From: Nitrospirillum amazonense
Lineage (GTDB): Bacteria; Pseudomonadota; Alphaproteobacteria; Azospirillales; Azospirillaceae
Assembly (NCBI RefSeq): GCF_007828045.1
Contig: NZ_VITN01000016.1
Coordinates: forward strand, 62,001-126,000
Direction: 5' to 3'
Length of the DNA: 64,000 bases
Position 1 is the first letter of the stretch, and each line of letters starts with the position of its first letter. The notes under the pieces were generated by a model, which was given only the letters and a program-made list of their open reading frames with translations, was not told the DNA's origin and searched no databases. This document shows, in pieces, positions 16,219 to 26,303 of the stretch. The position numbers and the translations under genes are program-made.

Positions 16219-17070
16219 ATGACCCATGCCGCCGCCGCGACCGTGACCGCCATTCCCTTCCAGCCGACGCCGCTGGGCCTGCTGCTGCGCGAATGGCGGG
16301 CGGCGCGGCGCATGAGCCAGATGGATTTGGCGCTGGAGGCCGGTGTCTCCACCCGGCATCTCAGCTGTGTGGAAACCGGCAAGGCCCAGCCCAGCCGCGA
16401 GCTGCTGGCCCGCCTGGCCGATACGCTGGACATGCCCCTGCGGGAGCGCAACGCCCTGCTGGTGGCCGCCGGCTATGCGCCCCGCTATGGCGAGCGGACG
16501 CTGGCGACGCCGGAGATGGCACCGGTGCGCCAGGCCATCGATTTCATCATCAATCAGCAAGAACCCTACCCCGCCCTGGTGATGAACCGCCGCTGGGATG
16601 TGGTGCGCATCAACCGCGCCACCGCCCGGGTGGTCAGCCTGGCGCGGGGCCGCATGCCCCGGCACAACAACATCCTGCGCCAGGTGTTCGACCCCGACGA
16701 CATGCGGCCCGTCATGGGCAATTGGGAAAGCCTGGCCGGCGACCTGATCCGCCATCTGCATAGCGAGGTGGCGGCCACCCCGCTGGACCAGGGCCTGCGC
16801 ACCCTGCTGGACGATGTGCTGGCCTATCCCGGCGTGCCGGCCCGTTGGCGGTCGCGCGATCCCGACGCCTATCCCCTGCCGCTGTGCACCACGGTCTTCG
16901 CCGGCGGGGCGCTGGATGCCAGCGGCCACCCGCTGCGCTTCTTCTCCACCATCACCACCTTCGGCACCGCCCGCGACGTGACGGTGGAGGAACTGCGCAT
17001 CGAGTGCATGTTCCCGGCCGATGAGCGCACGGCGGAGCGGTGCAAGGCACTGGCGGCTACGTCCGCCTGA
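16219..17070 (+). CDS. XRE-family regulator with MmyB-like ligand-binding domain
   Basis: 283 aa. The N-terminal helix-turn-helix (about residues 20-75) contains LREWRAARRMSQMDLALEAGVSTR and the ETGKAQPSRELL recognition segment. The C-terminal domain is of the MmyB type (PALVMNRRWDVVRINRA, RHNNILRQVFDP, LRFFSTITTFGTARDV), proposed to bind a hydrophobic ligand. Actinobacterial relatives often sit beside dehydrogenases or hydrolases that they control. Start ATG at 16219. It shares a divergent control region with the exported hydrolase. Confidence 0.93.
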   Translation: MTHAAAATVTAIPFQPTPLGLLLREWRAARRMSQMDLALEAGVSTRHLSCVETGKAQPSRELLARLADTLDMPLRERNALLVAAGYAPRYGERTLATPEMAPVRQAIDFIINQQEPYPALVMNRRWDVVRINRATARVVSLARGRMPRHNNILRQVFDPDDMRPVMGNWESLAGDLIRHLHSEVAATPLDQGLRTLLDDVLAYPGVPARWRSRDPDAYPLPLCTTVFAGGALDASGHPLRFFSTITTFGTARDVTVEELRIECMFPADERTAERCKALAATSA

Positions 17071-17077
17071 TGAACAA

Positions 17078-17106
17078 ACAGCGGTAGGGGATGCCCCTGC
17101 CGCTGT
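17078..17106 (-). terminator. Terminator for pyrE
   Basis: A 13-bp stem with one G-T pair (ACAGCGG-T-AGGGG opposite CCCCT-G-CCGCTGT) and an ATG loop. On the minus strand it is followed by TTTGTT. It sits between the convergent XRE and pyrE genes. Confidence 0.65.
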
Positions 17107-17136
17107 CGCGTATCCGTTGGCGCTGCGGGAAGGACC

Positions 17137-17811
17137 TTATCCTTCCACCTTACCGCCATTGGCCGCCGACCATTCGGCCGGGGCGTGCAGGAACTTCTCC
17201 ACTTCCAACATCGTTGCGGTATCGAAATAGTTGTGGTCGCGAGCCACCTTCAGCACGTCCCACCAGGTGGTCAGGGCATGCAGGGTGACGCCGATTTCGC
17301 GCATCGTCTCCACGCTCTTGGGGAAGATGCCGTAGTGGAAGACGACGAAGGCGTGCTCGCACACAGCACCCGCCTGGCGCAGGGCGTTGACGAAGCCCAC
17401 CTTGCTGCCGCCGTCGGTGGTCAGGTCTTCCACCAGCAGGATGCGGTCGCCCTCGTCGAACTGGCCCTCGATCTGGGCGTTGCGGCCGAAGCCCTTGGGC
17501 TTCTTGCGCACGTACTGCATGGGCAGGCCCATGCGGTCGGCCATCCAAGCGGCGTAGGAGATGCCGGCCGTCTCACCGCCGGCGACGCCGTCGAACGCTT
17601 CGAACCCGGCGTCGCGCATCACCGTCTGCACGGCGTAATCGATGATGGCCGAGCGGGCGCGCGGGAAGCTGATGACCTTGCGGCAATCGATATAGACCGG
17701 GCTGGCCTTGCCCGAGGTCAGGATGAAGGGCTGGGCGGCGTTGAAGTGGATCGCCTTGATGTCCAGCAGGATGCGGGCGGTCAGGCTGGCGGCGGTCTGG
17801 GCGTCGATCAT
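17137..17811 (-). CDS. pyrE: Orotate phosphoribosyltransferase
   Basis: 224 aa. It converts orotate and PRPP to orotidine 5'-phosphate in pyrimidine synthesis. The PRPP loop is [13 protein letters not shown]; the substrate region [17 protein letters not shown] and [15 protein letters not shown] are also typical. The start at 17811 (MIDAQTAA) fits the family; a longer frame would extend through the dispersed repeat upstream and is rejected. It follows pyrC on the same strand, with the repeat element at 17855-17979 between them. Confidence 0.96.
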   Translation of the reverse strand: MIDAQTAASLTARILLDIKAIHFNAAQPFILTSGKASPVYIDCRKVISFPRARSAIIDYAVQTVMRDAGFEAFDGVAGGETAGISYAAWMADRMGLPMQYVRKKPKGFGRNAQIEGQFDEGDRILLVEDLTTDGGSKVGFVNALRQAGAVCEHAFVVFHYGIFPKSVETMREIGVTLHALTTWWDVLKVARDHNYFDTATMLEVEKFLHAPAEWSAANGGKVEG

Positions 17812-17854
17812 GAGGACCTCGGGCACTGAATTGGGAATTGAGTGGGTAATTACA

Positions 17855-17979
17855 CCAACGGCATGAGCAAGTAACTCATGCCGTTGTAGGACGCGACTGC
17901 GTCTGCCGGAGCGAGCACCGGAGGGCGCAGCGAGGATAGCCAAGCGGCCGGATGGCCGCGCCCGGCGCTTGAGGGGGGC
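17855..17979. repeat. Dispersed structured intergenic repeat, copy A
   Basis: About 125 bp between pyrC and pyrE. It opens with the 12-bp inverted repeat CAACGGCATGAG/CTCATGCCGTTG (17856-17867 and 17875-17886). Next comes TAGGACGCGACTGCGTC, then a variable middle, then a hairpin GCGGCC-GGAT-GGCCGC (17944-17959), and it ends CGGCGCTTGAGGGGGG. Copy B at 59775-59907 has the same layout. See the finding on this family. Confidence 0.8.
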
Positions 17980-18012
17980 ATTTGAGCGGTTACGATCAAA
18001 TGCCACACGGGC

Positions 18013-19089
18013 TTAGTCTTGAGAGAGGCGCCAGTCCAGCCGTTCGCCGGCGCGGAAGGGCAGGACAGCGTTGCTGCCGCCGGCGTCCACCAGGTCGGGA
18101 ACGGTATGGCCGTCCCGTACCAGGGTGATGGTGTCCTCATTCGGCGCCAGGCCGTGGAAGCGCGGGCCGTTCAGGCTGGCGAAGGCCTCCAGCGCGTCCA
18201 GCTTGCCTTCCTCATCGAAGACCTGGGCGTAGAGTTCGATGGCGCTGGCCGCCGTGTAGATGCCGGCGCAGCCGCAACCCGATTCCTTGGCACTGGTGGG
18301 GTGCGGCGCGCTGTCGGTGCCCAGGAAAAACCAGGGCTGGCCGGAGGTGGCGGCACGGCGCAGGGCCAGGCGATGCTTCTCCCGCTTGGCGATGGGCAGG
18401 CAATAGAGGTGGGGCCGGATGCCGCCCGCGAAGATGGATGAGCGGTTGATCATCAGGTGATGGGCGGTGATGGTGCAGGCGAGGCGCCCGCTGGCCCCGT
18501 GCGCCTCCACCACGGCCACCGCCTCTTCCGTCGTGGCGTGTTCCAGCACGATCTTCAGGGCGGGGTAGCGGTTCATCAGGGGCAGCAGCACCCGCTCGAT
18601 GAACACCGCCTCGCGGTCGAAGATGTCGATGGCGGGGTCGGTCACCTCGCCATGGACCAGCAGGGGCATGCCGATATCCTGCATGCGCGCCAGCACGCCG
18701 GCCACGTTGGCGAGATCGGTGACGCCGTGGGCGGAATTGGTCGTGGCATGGGCGGGGTACAGCTTCACCGCCCGGAACAGACCTTCCTCATAGCCGGCGG
18801 CGATCTCGTCGGCGCTGCTGCCGTCCGTCAGGTAGGCGGTCATCAGCGGCTGGAAACGGGCCCCCCCGTTTTCCGGCAAGGCGGCCAGGGCCTCCTGGAT
18901 CTCCGCCTTGTAGCGCAGGGCGGACGCCCGGTCGGTCACCGGCGGCACCAGGTTGGGCATGATGATGGCCCGGCCCATCTGGCGGGCGGAGTGCGGCAGC
19001 ACGGCGCGCAGCATGGCCCCGGTGCGGACGTGCAGGTGCCAGTCGTCGGGGCGGCGCAGGGTCAGGCGGGCGGCGGTGGTCGCGCTCAT
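18013..19089 (-). CDS. pyrC: Dihydroorotase, PyrC type
   Basis: 358 aa. It cyclises N-carbamoyl-L-aspartate to dihydroorotate with two zinc ions. Metal ligands are visible: the HxH pair in DDWHLHVR, the carboxylated Lys in [13 protein letters not shown], His in LVHGEV and in LEHATTEE, and the Asp of LGTDSAPH. Length and motifs match the homodimeric E. coli-type enzyme rather than the ATCase-associated type. It is the first gene of a pyrC-pyrE unit and is divergent from hisS across a tandem repeat. Confidence 0.97.
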   Translation of the reverse strand: MSATTAARLTLRRPDDWHLHVRTGAMLRAVLPHSARQMGRAIIMPNLVPPVTDRASALRYKAEIQEALAALPENGGARFQPLMTAYLTDGSSADEIAAGYEEGLFRAVKLYPAHATTNSAHGVTDLANVAGVLARMQDIGMPLLVHGEVTDPAIDIFDREAVFIERVLLPLMNRYPALKIVLEHATTEEAVAVVEAHGASGRLACTITAHHLMINRSSIFAGGIRPHLYCLPIAKREKHRLALRRAATSGQPWFFLGTDSAPHPTSAKESGCGCAGIYTAASAIELYAQVFDEEGKLDALEAFASLNGPRFHGLAPNEDTITLVRDGHTVPDLVDAGGSNAVLPFRAGERLDWRLSQD

Positions 19090-19180
19090 GGGGCAGGGTC
19101 CGGCTTATGATGTCCGGGCGCCAGTCCTACGCGCTCAAGCGCGTGGGCTCAACCCCCGGCGGCCCGGGGCATGGCGCTGG

Positions 19181-19260
19181 CGCCCATGTCTGTGGCGCGG
19201 GGCCCATGCCAGTGGCGCGCCGCCCATGCCTGTGGCGCGCCGCCCATGCCTGTGGCGCGC
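19181..19260. repeat. 20-bp tandem repeat, four units, in the pyrC/hisS gap
   Basis: Four adjacent 20-bp units of the form CGCCCATGCCTGTGGCGCGC; units 3 and 4 are identical, and units 1 and 2 differ at a few bases. Each carries a GGCGCG core. They occupy the divergent promoter region, 92-171 bp upstream of pyrC and 61-141 bp upstream of hisS. This is a minisatellite-like array, contiguous and without spacers. Confidence 0.85.
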
Positions 19261-19321
19261 CACTGGGCAAATCGGGTATGAAGCCCGTCTTGTCCGTCTC
19301 TTAGATTCCGAGTCCGATCCC

Positions 19322-20695
19322 ATGGCCCTGATCGCCCCCCGCACGCCGCCCGGCACGATGGAACTGCTGCCGTCCAAGCAGATCGCCTTCCAGCGCATGC
19401 TGGACACCATTCGGCGGGGCTTTGAGCGTTTCGGCTTCCTGCAGATCGAAACCCCGGTGTTCGAAACCGTGGACGTGTTGCTGACCAAGTCGGGCGGCGA
19501 GACGGAAAAGCAGATTTATTTCGTGCAGTCGACCGGCGCGCTGGAACAGGCCAAGCGCCCGGACATCGCCCTGCGCTTCGACCTGACCGTGCCCACCGCC
19601 CGCTATGTGGCGGAGCATGAGCATGAGTTGAGCTTCCCCTTCCGCCGCTATCAGATCCAGCGCGTCTATCGTGGGGAGCGGGCGCAGAAGGGGCGCTATC
19701 GCGAATTCTATCAGTGCGACATCGACGTCATCGGCAAGGACAGCCTGTCCGTCGCCTATGACGCGGAGATGCCGTCCGTCATCTACACCGTGTTCCGCGA
19801 TCTGGCGCAGGTGGGCATCGACGTCGGCCCCTTCCAGATCAACCTGTCCAACCGCAAGATCCTGCGCGGCTTCCTGGAAGGGCTGGGCCTGACCGAGGGT
19901 GAGGCGCAGGCCGCCGTGCTGCGCGAGATCGACAAGCTGCCCAAGGTGGGCGTGGACGCCGTGCGCGCCACCCTGACGGGGGAACAGGCGCTGTCGGCCG
20001 AGACGGCCGCCGCCATCCTGGCCTTCGTCGGCATCGACGGCACCACGGATGCAATGCTGGCCAAGGCCAAGGAGTTGGCGGGCGCCAGCGCCTTGGCCCA
20101 GGAAGGACTGGATGAGCTGACCCAGGTGGTGGCGGGCCTGCGCGCCCTGGGCGTGCCGGACAGCCACTTCCGCGTCAACTTCTCCATCACCCGCGGCCTG
20201 GATTACTACACCGGCACGGTCTATGAGACCTTCCTGACCGACTTCCCGCAGATGGGCAGCGTCTGCTCCGGCGGGCGCTATGACAACCTGGCCAGCCAGT
20301 ACACCAAGAGCAAGCTGCCGGGCGTGGGCATCTCCATCGGCGCTACCCGCCTGTTCTACGTGCTGGACCAGGCCGGCCTGGTGAAGGACCAGACCAGCAC
20401 CATCGACGTGCTGGTCACCCAGTTCGCGCCCGAGTTGCTGCCCGACTACCTGGCCTTGGCGGGTGAGCTGCGCACCGCCGGCCTGAACGTCGAGGTGCAT
20501 CTGGAACCGGCAAAAATCGCCAAGCAGATGAAATATGCCGACCGCGCCGGCATCCCCGTGGTGCTGATGATGGGTCCGGACGAGGCCGCCGCCGGTACCG
20601 TCACGGTCAAGCAGCTGGTGAGTGGCGAGCAGGCCGCCGTGGCCCGCGCCGACCTGGCCGGCCATCTGCTGGCGGCGTTCGGCCGCGCCCGCTGA
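19322..20695 (+). CDS. hisS: Histidyl-tRNA synthetase
   Basis: 457 aa class II synthetase. Motif 2 is [23 protein letters not shown], the histidine-specific loop is [11 protein letters not shown], and motif 3 is around [11 protein letters not shown]. The C-terminal anticodon-binding domain runs from about residue 360. The start ATG at 19322 gives [17 protein letters not shown], a normal N-terminus; a longer reading would run through the tandem repeat and is rejected. No tRNA-His or pathway partner is adjacent. Confidence 0.96.
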   Translation: MALIAPRTPPGTMELLPSKQIAFQRMLDTIRRGFERFGFLQIETPVFETVDVLLTKSGGETEKQIYFVQSTGALEQAKRPDIALRFDLTVPTARYVAEHEHELSFPFRRYQIQRVYRGERAQKGRYREFYQCDIDVIGKDSLSVAYDAEMPSVIYTVFRDLAQVGIDVGPFQINLSNRKILRGFLEGLGLTEGEAQAAVLREIDKLPKVGVDAVRATLTGEQALSAETAAAILAFVGIDGTTDAMLAKAKELAGASALAQEGLDELTQVVAGLRALGVPDSHFRVNFSITRGLDYYTGTVYETFLTDFPQMGSVCSGGRYDNLASQYTKSKLPGVGISIGATRLFYVLDQAGLVKDQTSTIDVLVTQFAPELLPDYLALAGELRTAGLNVEVHLEPAKIAKQMKYADRAGIPVVLMMGPDEAAAGTVTVKQLVSGEQAAVARADLAGHLLAAFGRAR

Positions 20696-20896
20696 GATCA
20701 CCGGAACCGGCACGGACCTTGCGTTAGAGAGCCGTGTTTGGCCAACACCGGCGGCAAAACCTACCCCCAACAGGGGGCCGACCCTGATATCGCTTGATCG
20801 CGGGCAGGATAGGCCGCTTAGTTGGGGCGGGGGGTGAACCTCTGCCCGGTGGCCTATGACGGGTCTGCGCTGAGGGGGGTACCGCGTACGCGGGCG

Positions 20897-23800
20897 ATGA
20901 CGACCAGCACCGACAACAGCTTGGGCGGGGCTCCCCTAACGGGTGTTAGCGGGCGGGCCGACACCTTGGCCGCCCTGCGTCCGCCCGTCTCCCGCTTGGC
21001 GCCGGGCGCCGGATCAGCCGACGCCGCGCCCAAGCCGCCGAAAGTCCGTCGGCGGGGCACGCCGCTGTGGGTGCGCATCCTGGGCTGGGCCACCAGCCTG
21101 GCCATCCTGGGCTGCATCGGGGGCGCCGCCTGGCTGGAGACGGAGACGTCGGGCTTCGAATCCGCCCTGCTGGCCCGGGTCGGGCGCGACCTGCGTTATT
21201 CCGTCTACCCCGGCCCCACCACGGCTGTGCGCTATCCCACGGCGGGGCCGTATGACGAGCGGCTGGGCTACACCCAGATGCCCAGCTTCCTGGAACGGCT
21301 GACGGCGGGACCCTATCGCGTCACCGCCCAGGCGCGCATGTCGCCCACCTTGCTGGACTATCTGGACCTCAGCTTCTACCCGCCCTATGCGGAGAAGACC
21401 TCGGCCGGGCTGCAGGTGCTGGACCGGGGCGGAACGCTGCTCTACGGCGCCAATTATCCTGAGCGGGTGTTCACCAGCTACGCCTCCGTTCCGCCCGTGG
21501 TGGCCAACACCCTGCTGTTCATCGAGAATCGCCAGCTGCTGGATCCGGCCCATCCCTATCGCAACCCGGCGGTGGATTGGGACCGCTTCGGCCTGGCCCT
21601 GCTGCAGATCCCGTTGCAGGTCGTCAATCCCGGCGCCCAGCGCATCGGCGGCAGCACCCTGGCGACCCAGACGGAGAAGTACCGCCATTCCGCCGGCGGG
21701 CAGACGGCGGACGGGGTGGAGAAGTTGCGCCAGATGGCGTCGGCCAGCATGCGCGCCTATATGGACGGCGCCGACACCACGCAGACCCGTTACCGCATCC
21801 TGGTGGATTATCTGAACTCCACACCCCTGTCGGCGCGGCCCGGCATCGGCGAGATCAACGGCCTGGGCGACGGCCTGTGGGCCTGGTACGGCACCGACTT
21901 CACCGCCGCCAACCAGATCCTGCGGGCGCCGCCCCAAACGGAGGAGGATCTGGCGACCCAGGCCGTGGTCTACAAGCAGGTGCTGAGCCTGCTGCTGGCC
22001 CAGCGGCGGCCGTCCTTCTACCTCACCACCAACCGCACGGCTCTGGACGCCCTGTGCAATGAGCATCTGCGCGTGCTGGAGAAGGCGGGCGTCATCCCGC
22101 CGGCGCTGGCTGATGCAGCCCAGAACTTCAAGCTGCGCTTCCGGGATGAGGCGCCGGACCCGCCCGACGTGTCGTATGTGGAGCAGAAGGCGGTCAACGC
22201 CATCCGCAACCGCCTGACCACGATGCTGGGCGCCCATACGCTGTACCAGCTGGACCGGCTGGACCTGACCACCGAGACGACGCTGGACCAGGCGGCGCAG
22301 GAGCGGGTGACCGGGGTGCTGAAGCGCCTGGCGGACCCGGCGGCGACGGCGGAGCTGGGCCTGACCGGCGACCGGCTGCTGACCGGCGCCGATCCGGCCA
22401 AGGTGGTCTATTCCGTTACCTTGTATGAGCGCGCGCCGCACGCCAACCTGGTGCGGGTGCAGGTCGACACCCTGGACCAGCCGCTGGACCTGAACGAAGG
22501 CGCGCGGCTGGACCTGGGGTCCACCGCCAAGCTGCGCACCCTGATCTCCTACCTGGAGATCGTCGAGAAGCTGTACCGCGACTATCACCAGCGCGACGCC
22601 GCCGCGCTGCGCGACATCTCGGCCGCGGCGGACGACAACCTCACCCGCTGGGTGACCGACACGTTGGCGCAGACGGGCGACCAGGGCCTGCCGGCCATGC
22701 TGAACGCGGCCATGGAGCGCACCTATTCCGCCGGGACGGGGGAGCGCTTCTTCACCGGCGGTGGCCTGCACAGCTTCAACAATTTCGAAAAGTCGGACGA
22801 CCACCGCATCCTGACGGTGTCCGAGGCGCTGCGCCGCTCGGTCAACCTGGTGTTCATCCGGCTGATGCGCGACGTGGTGAACCACTACATCGCCGAGGGG
22901 CCGGCGCGAAAGGACGACGTCCTGGATGACCCGCACCACCCGGCCCGCCAGACCTACTTGGCCCAGTTCGCGGACCGGGAAGGCAGCACCTTCCTGAACC
23001 ATTTCTGGGACGAATACGGCGGCCTCAGCCCCGACAAGGCGCTGGAGACGCTGGCGGCCAAGGCCGGCACGCGGGAGGAGCGGCTGGCCGTCATCTACCG
23101 TTCCGTCCGGCCGAACGCGACGCCGGAGGATCTGGCCCGCTTCCTGGCCGCCCATGGCGCGGTGGAAAATGACACCCGGCCCGGGGCGCACCCCCCCGCC
23201 AAGCCCCAGCCGCTGAAGCCGGCCACCGTGGCCGCCCTGTTCGAGAAGGCCGATCCGGAAAAGTGGAGCCTGAACGACCGCGGCTACATGGCCGGCGTGC
23301 ACCCGCTGGAACTGTGGCTGGTGGCCTATCTGCAGGAAAGCCCCAAGGCGCCGAAGCGTCAGATGCTGAAGGAGAGCAGCACCTCGCGCCAGGAAAGCTA
23401 TCAGTGGCTGTTCTCCACCCGCTACAAGCACGCGCAGGACACGCGCATCGGCATCGTGCTGGAGGAGGAGGCCTTCGCCCGCATCCATGCCGATTGGAAG
23501 CGCCTGGGCTATCCCTTCGAGGCGCTGGTGCCCTCCTACGCCACCTCCATCGGCAGCTCGGGCGACCGGCCGGGGGCGCTGGCCGATCTGATGGGCATCA
23601 TCGTCAATGACGGCATCCGCCTGCCCACCGCCCGTGTCACCCGCCTGCACTTCGCCGTCGGCACGCCCTATGAGACGGTGGTGGGCCTGGACGATCAGAT
23701 GAAGGGGGAGCGGGTGCTGTCCCATGACCTGGTGGAGGTGGTGAAGGCCCACCTGCTGGACGTGGTGCAGAACGGCACGGCCCAGCGCGCCAAGGGCGCC

Positions 23801-24091
23801 TTCCACGACGCCGACGGCAACCCGCTGCCCCTGGGCGGGAAGACCGGCACGGGCGACCAGCGCTTTGACCGCTTCGGGCCCGGCGGGGTGCTGCTGGAAT
23901 CACGGGTGGTGAACCGCACCGCCACGTTCGTCTTCTACGCCGGTGACCGCTTCTTCGGTGTCATCACCGCCCATGTCCATGGGGCCCAGGCCGCGAACTA
24001 CCACTTCACCAGCGCCCTGCCCGCCCAGCTGCTGCGCGTCCTGGCCCCGGCGCTGCAGCCTCTGATGCTGATGCCGCCGGACCAGGGGTGA
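20897..24091 (+). CDS. Large divergent class A penicillin-binding protein (GT51 plus transpeptidase)
   Basis: 1064 aa from ATG 20897. A Pro-rich cytoplasmic tail precedes one membrane segment (around residues 58-78), then a divergent glycosyltransferase-51 domain and a transpeptidase domain. In GT51 the usual ED-x-x-F-x-x-H appears as ENRQLLDP, and GGSTLATQTEKY replaces GGSTxTQQLxKN. The transpeptidase motifs are intact: SxxK in GSTAKLR, SxN in RRSVNLV and KTG in GGKTGTG. It is longer than usual PBP1 proteins, with extra sequence in and around the transpeptidase domain. The upstream TTG at 20822 is an alternative start. It ends exactly where the convergent hydrolase gene ends. Confidence 0.88.
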   Translation: MTTSTDNSLGGAPLTGVSGRADTLAALRPPVSRLAPGAGSADAAPKPPKVRRRGTPLWVRILGWATSLAILGCIGGAAWLETETSGFESALLARVGRDLRYSVYPGPTTAVRYPTAGPYDERLGYTQMPSFLERLTAGPYRVTAQARMSPTLLDYLDLSFYPPYAEKTSAGLQVLDRGGTLLYGANYPERVFTSYASVPPVVANTLLFIENRQLLDPAHPYRNPAVDWDRFGLALLQIPLQVVNPGAQRIGGSTLATQTEKYRHSAGGQTADGVEKLRQMASASMRAYMDGADTTQTRYRILVDYLNSTPLSARPGIGEINGLGDGLWAWYGTDFTAANQILRAPPQTEEDLATQAVVYKQVLSLLLAQRRPSFYLTTNRTALDALCNEHLRVLEKAGVIPPALADAAQNFKLRFRDEAPDPPDVSYVEQKAVNAIRNRLTTMLGAHTLYQLDRLDLTTETTLDQAAQERVTGVLKRLADPAATAELGLTGDRLLTGADPAKVVYSVTLYERAPHANLVRVQVDTLDQPLDLNEGARLDLGSTAKLRTLISYLEIVEKLYRDYHQRDAAALRDISAAADDNLTRWVTDTLAQTGDQGLPAMLNAAMERTYSAGTGERFFTGGGLHSFNNFEKSDDHRILTVSEALRRSVNLVFIRLMRDVVNHYIAEGPARKDDVLDDPHHPARQTYLAQFADREGSTFLNHFWDEYGGLSPDKALETLAAKAGTREERLAVIYRSVRPNATPEDLARFLAAHGAVENDTRPGAHPPAKPQPLKPATVAALFEKADPEKWSLNDRGYMAGVHPLELWLVAYLQESPKAPKRQMLKESSTSRQESYQWLFSTRYKHAQDTRIGIVLEEEAFARIHADWKRLGYPFEALVPSYATSIGSSGDRPGALADLMGIIVNDGIRLPTARVTRLHFAVGTPYETVVGLDDQMKGERVLSHDLVEVVKAHLLDVVQNGTAQRAKGAFHDADGNPLPLGGKTGTGDQRFDRFGPGGVLLESRVVNRTATFVFYAGDRFFGVITAHVHGAQAANYHFTSALPAQLLRVLAPALQPLMLMPPDQG

Positions 24092-25093
24092 CTACAACCC
24101 TGTTTCCTCTAGGAAGTTATCCACATCTTCCCACACGGCGCGGCGGATGGCGTCGTTCTCCATCATCAGTTCATGCCGGGCGCCGGGGTAGTTGTGAAAG
24201 CGGGCGTCGGGCAGGCGACGGGCCAGGGCGCGCAAGGCCGGGGAGCTGACGATCCGGTCGGCGCCAGCCGCCAGAATCTGGATGGGCAGGTCCAGGCCCG
24301 ACATCGTGGCGTGGGCAAGATAGTCGGTGGAGCGGTAGGCGGCCGCCAGCCAGCCATAGGTGACGCCGCCCAGGCACAGGTCCTGCTGCTGGCGGCAGGC
24401 ATCCAACGCCACCTTGAAGCGGCGCGGATCGCTGGTCAGGGGGTTGCCCTCGAACCGCTGCGCGTCCGGGTCGAAATCGCGCTGGCCGGGGGCGTAGGTT
24501 TCCGCCTTGCCTTGGCGGCAGGCCAAGTTGGCGATCAGGGCGGCGGCGCGGCCGGGCAGCGGGGCGGTGTTGATCCGCACCATGGCGGCCGACAGGATCA
24601 GGGCCTTCAGCCGCGGTACCTCCATCGCCGTGTCGCAGTCCAGCACATGACGCAGCATCAGGTGGCCGCCCATGCTATGGGCGAAGGCGACGACGGACCC
24701 CGTGGGCGGGCACAGGGCGGCCATGATGGCCTCCAGATCCTCCAGATAGGTCGAGAAGTCGTCGATGTGCCCCAGCTGCCGGTTGGACAGGGGCCGGGTG
24801 GACAGGCCCTGGCCGCGCCAGTCGAAGGACACGACGCGCCAGCCCCGGGCGGCCCACTCCGCCGCCTGCTCCGCATATTTTTCCAGGAATTCGCTGCGGC
24901 CGTTGACCAGGAGGCAAGTGCCGCGGCGGCCTTCGTCCCCCGCGCTCTGCCAGCAGCCCAGGCGCAACCGCGCGCCGTCCGGACGGTCCAGATACATGCA
25001 GGCCCATCCGGCGCCGCCCGATGGGTAAGTCCATCCCGCCGGCTCGGCGCCGGGGGATGTTTCGCCAGGGGTTGTTTCGACTGCGTTGTCCAT
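24092..25093 (-). CDS. Alpha/beta hydrolase, lysophospholipase-like
   Basis: 333 aa cytoplasmic protein resembling PldB/monoacylglycerol lipase. It shows a nucleophile elbow FAHSMGGHLM (Ser), DWRGQGLS after strand 4, the acidic residue in ILAAGADRIVSS, and the late His in YPGARHELMME, completing a Ser-Asp-His triad. Start ATG 25093 (MDNAVETT). The stop codons of this gene and of the convergent PBP gene are immediately adjacent, with no spacer. The substrate is probably a lipid ester, by family. Confidence 0.88.
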   Translation of the reverse strand: MDNAVETTPGETSPGAEPAGWTYPSGGAGWACMYLDRPDGARLRLGCWQSAGDEGRRGTCLLVNGRSEFLEKYAEQAAEWAARGWRVVSFDWRGQGLSTRPLSNRQLGHIDDFSTYLEDLEAIMAALCPPTGSVVAFAHSMGGHLMLRHVLDCDTAMEVPRLKALILSAAMVRINTAPLPGRAAALIANLACRQGKAETYAPGQRDFDPDAQRFEGNPLTSDPRRFKVALDACRQQQDLCLGGVTYGWLAAAYRSTDYLAHATMSGLDLPIQILAAGADRIVSSPALRALARRLPDARFHNYPGARHELMMENDAIRRAVWEDVDNFLEETGL

Positions 25094-25236
25094 GACGGCG
25101 ACGGTTCCGGCCCGCATAGTTCTCGGCGTTATCGTCCCATTGTCGGCGCGATTCGGGCCTGCGATCAAGCCGCCGATCCATACCTGCACATTTTATCAGA
25201 TTATTGGCGGGGCGCCGTTTCCCGCTATGCGCGCCC

Positions 25237-26175
25237 TCACAGGGGCTTGGGAAAAGTTTCATCCGTCCCCTGGGGTTCGGCCACGGCGGGGCCGGCGTGG
25301 TTGATGAAGTTACGCACCAGTACACGCGTGTCGCCGCGTCGCCAGGCCAGCGCCAGCCGGGCCGTCGGCTGGGGAATGCCCGGCAGCGGGGCCAGGGGCA
25401 GGAAGACGACGCCCGCCACCCGCACTTGGGACATCGACGCCGGCATGATGGACACGCCCAGTTCGGCCGCCACCAGGTTGACGATGGAACTCATCTGCGG
25501 CGCCGTCTGGTACAGCCGCGGCTCGAACCCGGCGGCGCGGCAGGCGGCCATGGTGGTCTCGAACATGCTGGGGCCCGCCCCCTTGGGGAACAGGATGAAG
25601 GGGTCATCCCTCAGCCGGCCCAGGTCCAGGACCGGGGTCCCCGCCGCCGGATGGCCGGCGGGCAGGACGGCCACCATGGGCTCCACCGCCAGCAGGCGGG
25701 TCTGCACCGGGCCGCCCGGGGGCGGATCGGTCCGCAGGAAGATGATGTCGACCTCTCCCCCTTCCAGCGCCGCCAGCAAGGGAACGGAATTCGATTCGAC
25801 CAGACCCAAATCCACCTCGGGGTAGGCCCGGCGAAAAGACCGGATGGCGCCGGCCACCGCCGGGTTGAAGGCCGAGGAGGAGGTGAAGCCCGTCCGCAGG
25901 CTGCCCAGCTCGCCGCGTGCCGCCCGCCGCGCGCCGTCCAGCGCCTGCTGCGCCAGGGCGGGGAAGGGGCGCACGCGGTCCAGGAAGGCGCGGCCCGCCT
26001 CCGTCAGTTCGGCGCCATGGGGCACGCGGTGGAACAGCGGCGCCCCCACCTCGCGCTCCAAATCCTTGATCTGCTGGCTCAGCGGCGGCTGGCCGATGCC
26101 CAGGCGGGCCGCCGCGCGGGTGAAGTTGCCTTCCTCGGCCACCGCCAGGAAATAGCGGATGTGGCGCAGTTCCAT
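25237..26175 (-). CDS. LysR-family transcriptional regulator
   Basis: 312 aa. The N-terminal helix-turn-helix MELRHIRYFLAVAEEGNFTRAAARLGIGQPPLSQQIKDLE is the LysR consensus, followed by a periplasmic-binding-protein-like effector domain. The start at 26175 fits the family; an in-frame ATG ten codons upstream is less likely. Divergent from the MFS gene, its probable target. The effector is unknown. The subgroup resembles regulators of aromatic-compound or drug efflux genes, but this is only general. Confidence 0.94.
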   Translation of the reverse strand: MELRHIRYFLAVAEEGNFTRAAARLGIGQPPLSQQIKDLEREVGAPLFHRVPHGAELTEAGRAFLDRVRPFPALAQQALDGARRAARGELGSLRTGFTSSSAFNPAVAGAIRSFRRAYPEVDLGLVESNSVPLLAALEGGEVDIIFLRTDPPPGGPVQTRLLAVEPMVAVLPAGHPAAGTPVLDLGRLRDDPFILFPKGAGPSMFETTMAACRAAGFEPRLYQTAPQMSSIVNLVAAELGVSIMPASMSQVRVAGVVFLPLAPLPGIPQPTARLALAWRRGDTRVLVRNFINHAGPAVAEPQGTDETFPKPL

Positions 26176-26303
26176 GGTCGTGGCCTCGGTTCGTGGGTCC
26201 GCCATTGCTAAAAGCGATCACCTTCGCCTGCACCATATATTGGACCTCTGGCCCCGCCGACGCCAGTTTTCAGGGCGAACTGTTGATTTTGAGGATGGCC
26301 ATC

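Noticed and set aside
19181-19260. CRISPR-like array
   Set aside because: The 20-bp units are contiguous, with no spacers, and no cas genes lie nearby.
21014-23806. A 930-codon minus-strand frame antisense to the PBP gene
   Set aside because: The translation is Gly/His/Gln-rich with no domain, whereas the plus strand has intact SxxK, SxN and KTG motifs.
26214-26227. GCGA-N6-TCGC as a LysR operator
   Set aside because: The arms are only 4 bp and it lacks a clear T-N11-A centre, so it is not better than chance in high-GC sequence.
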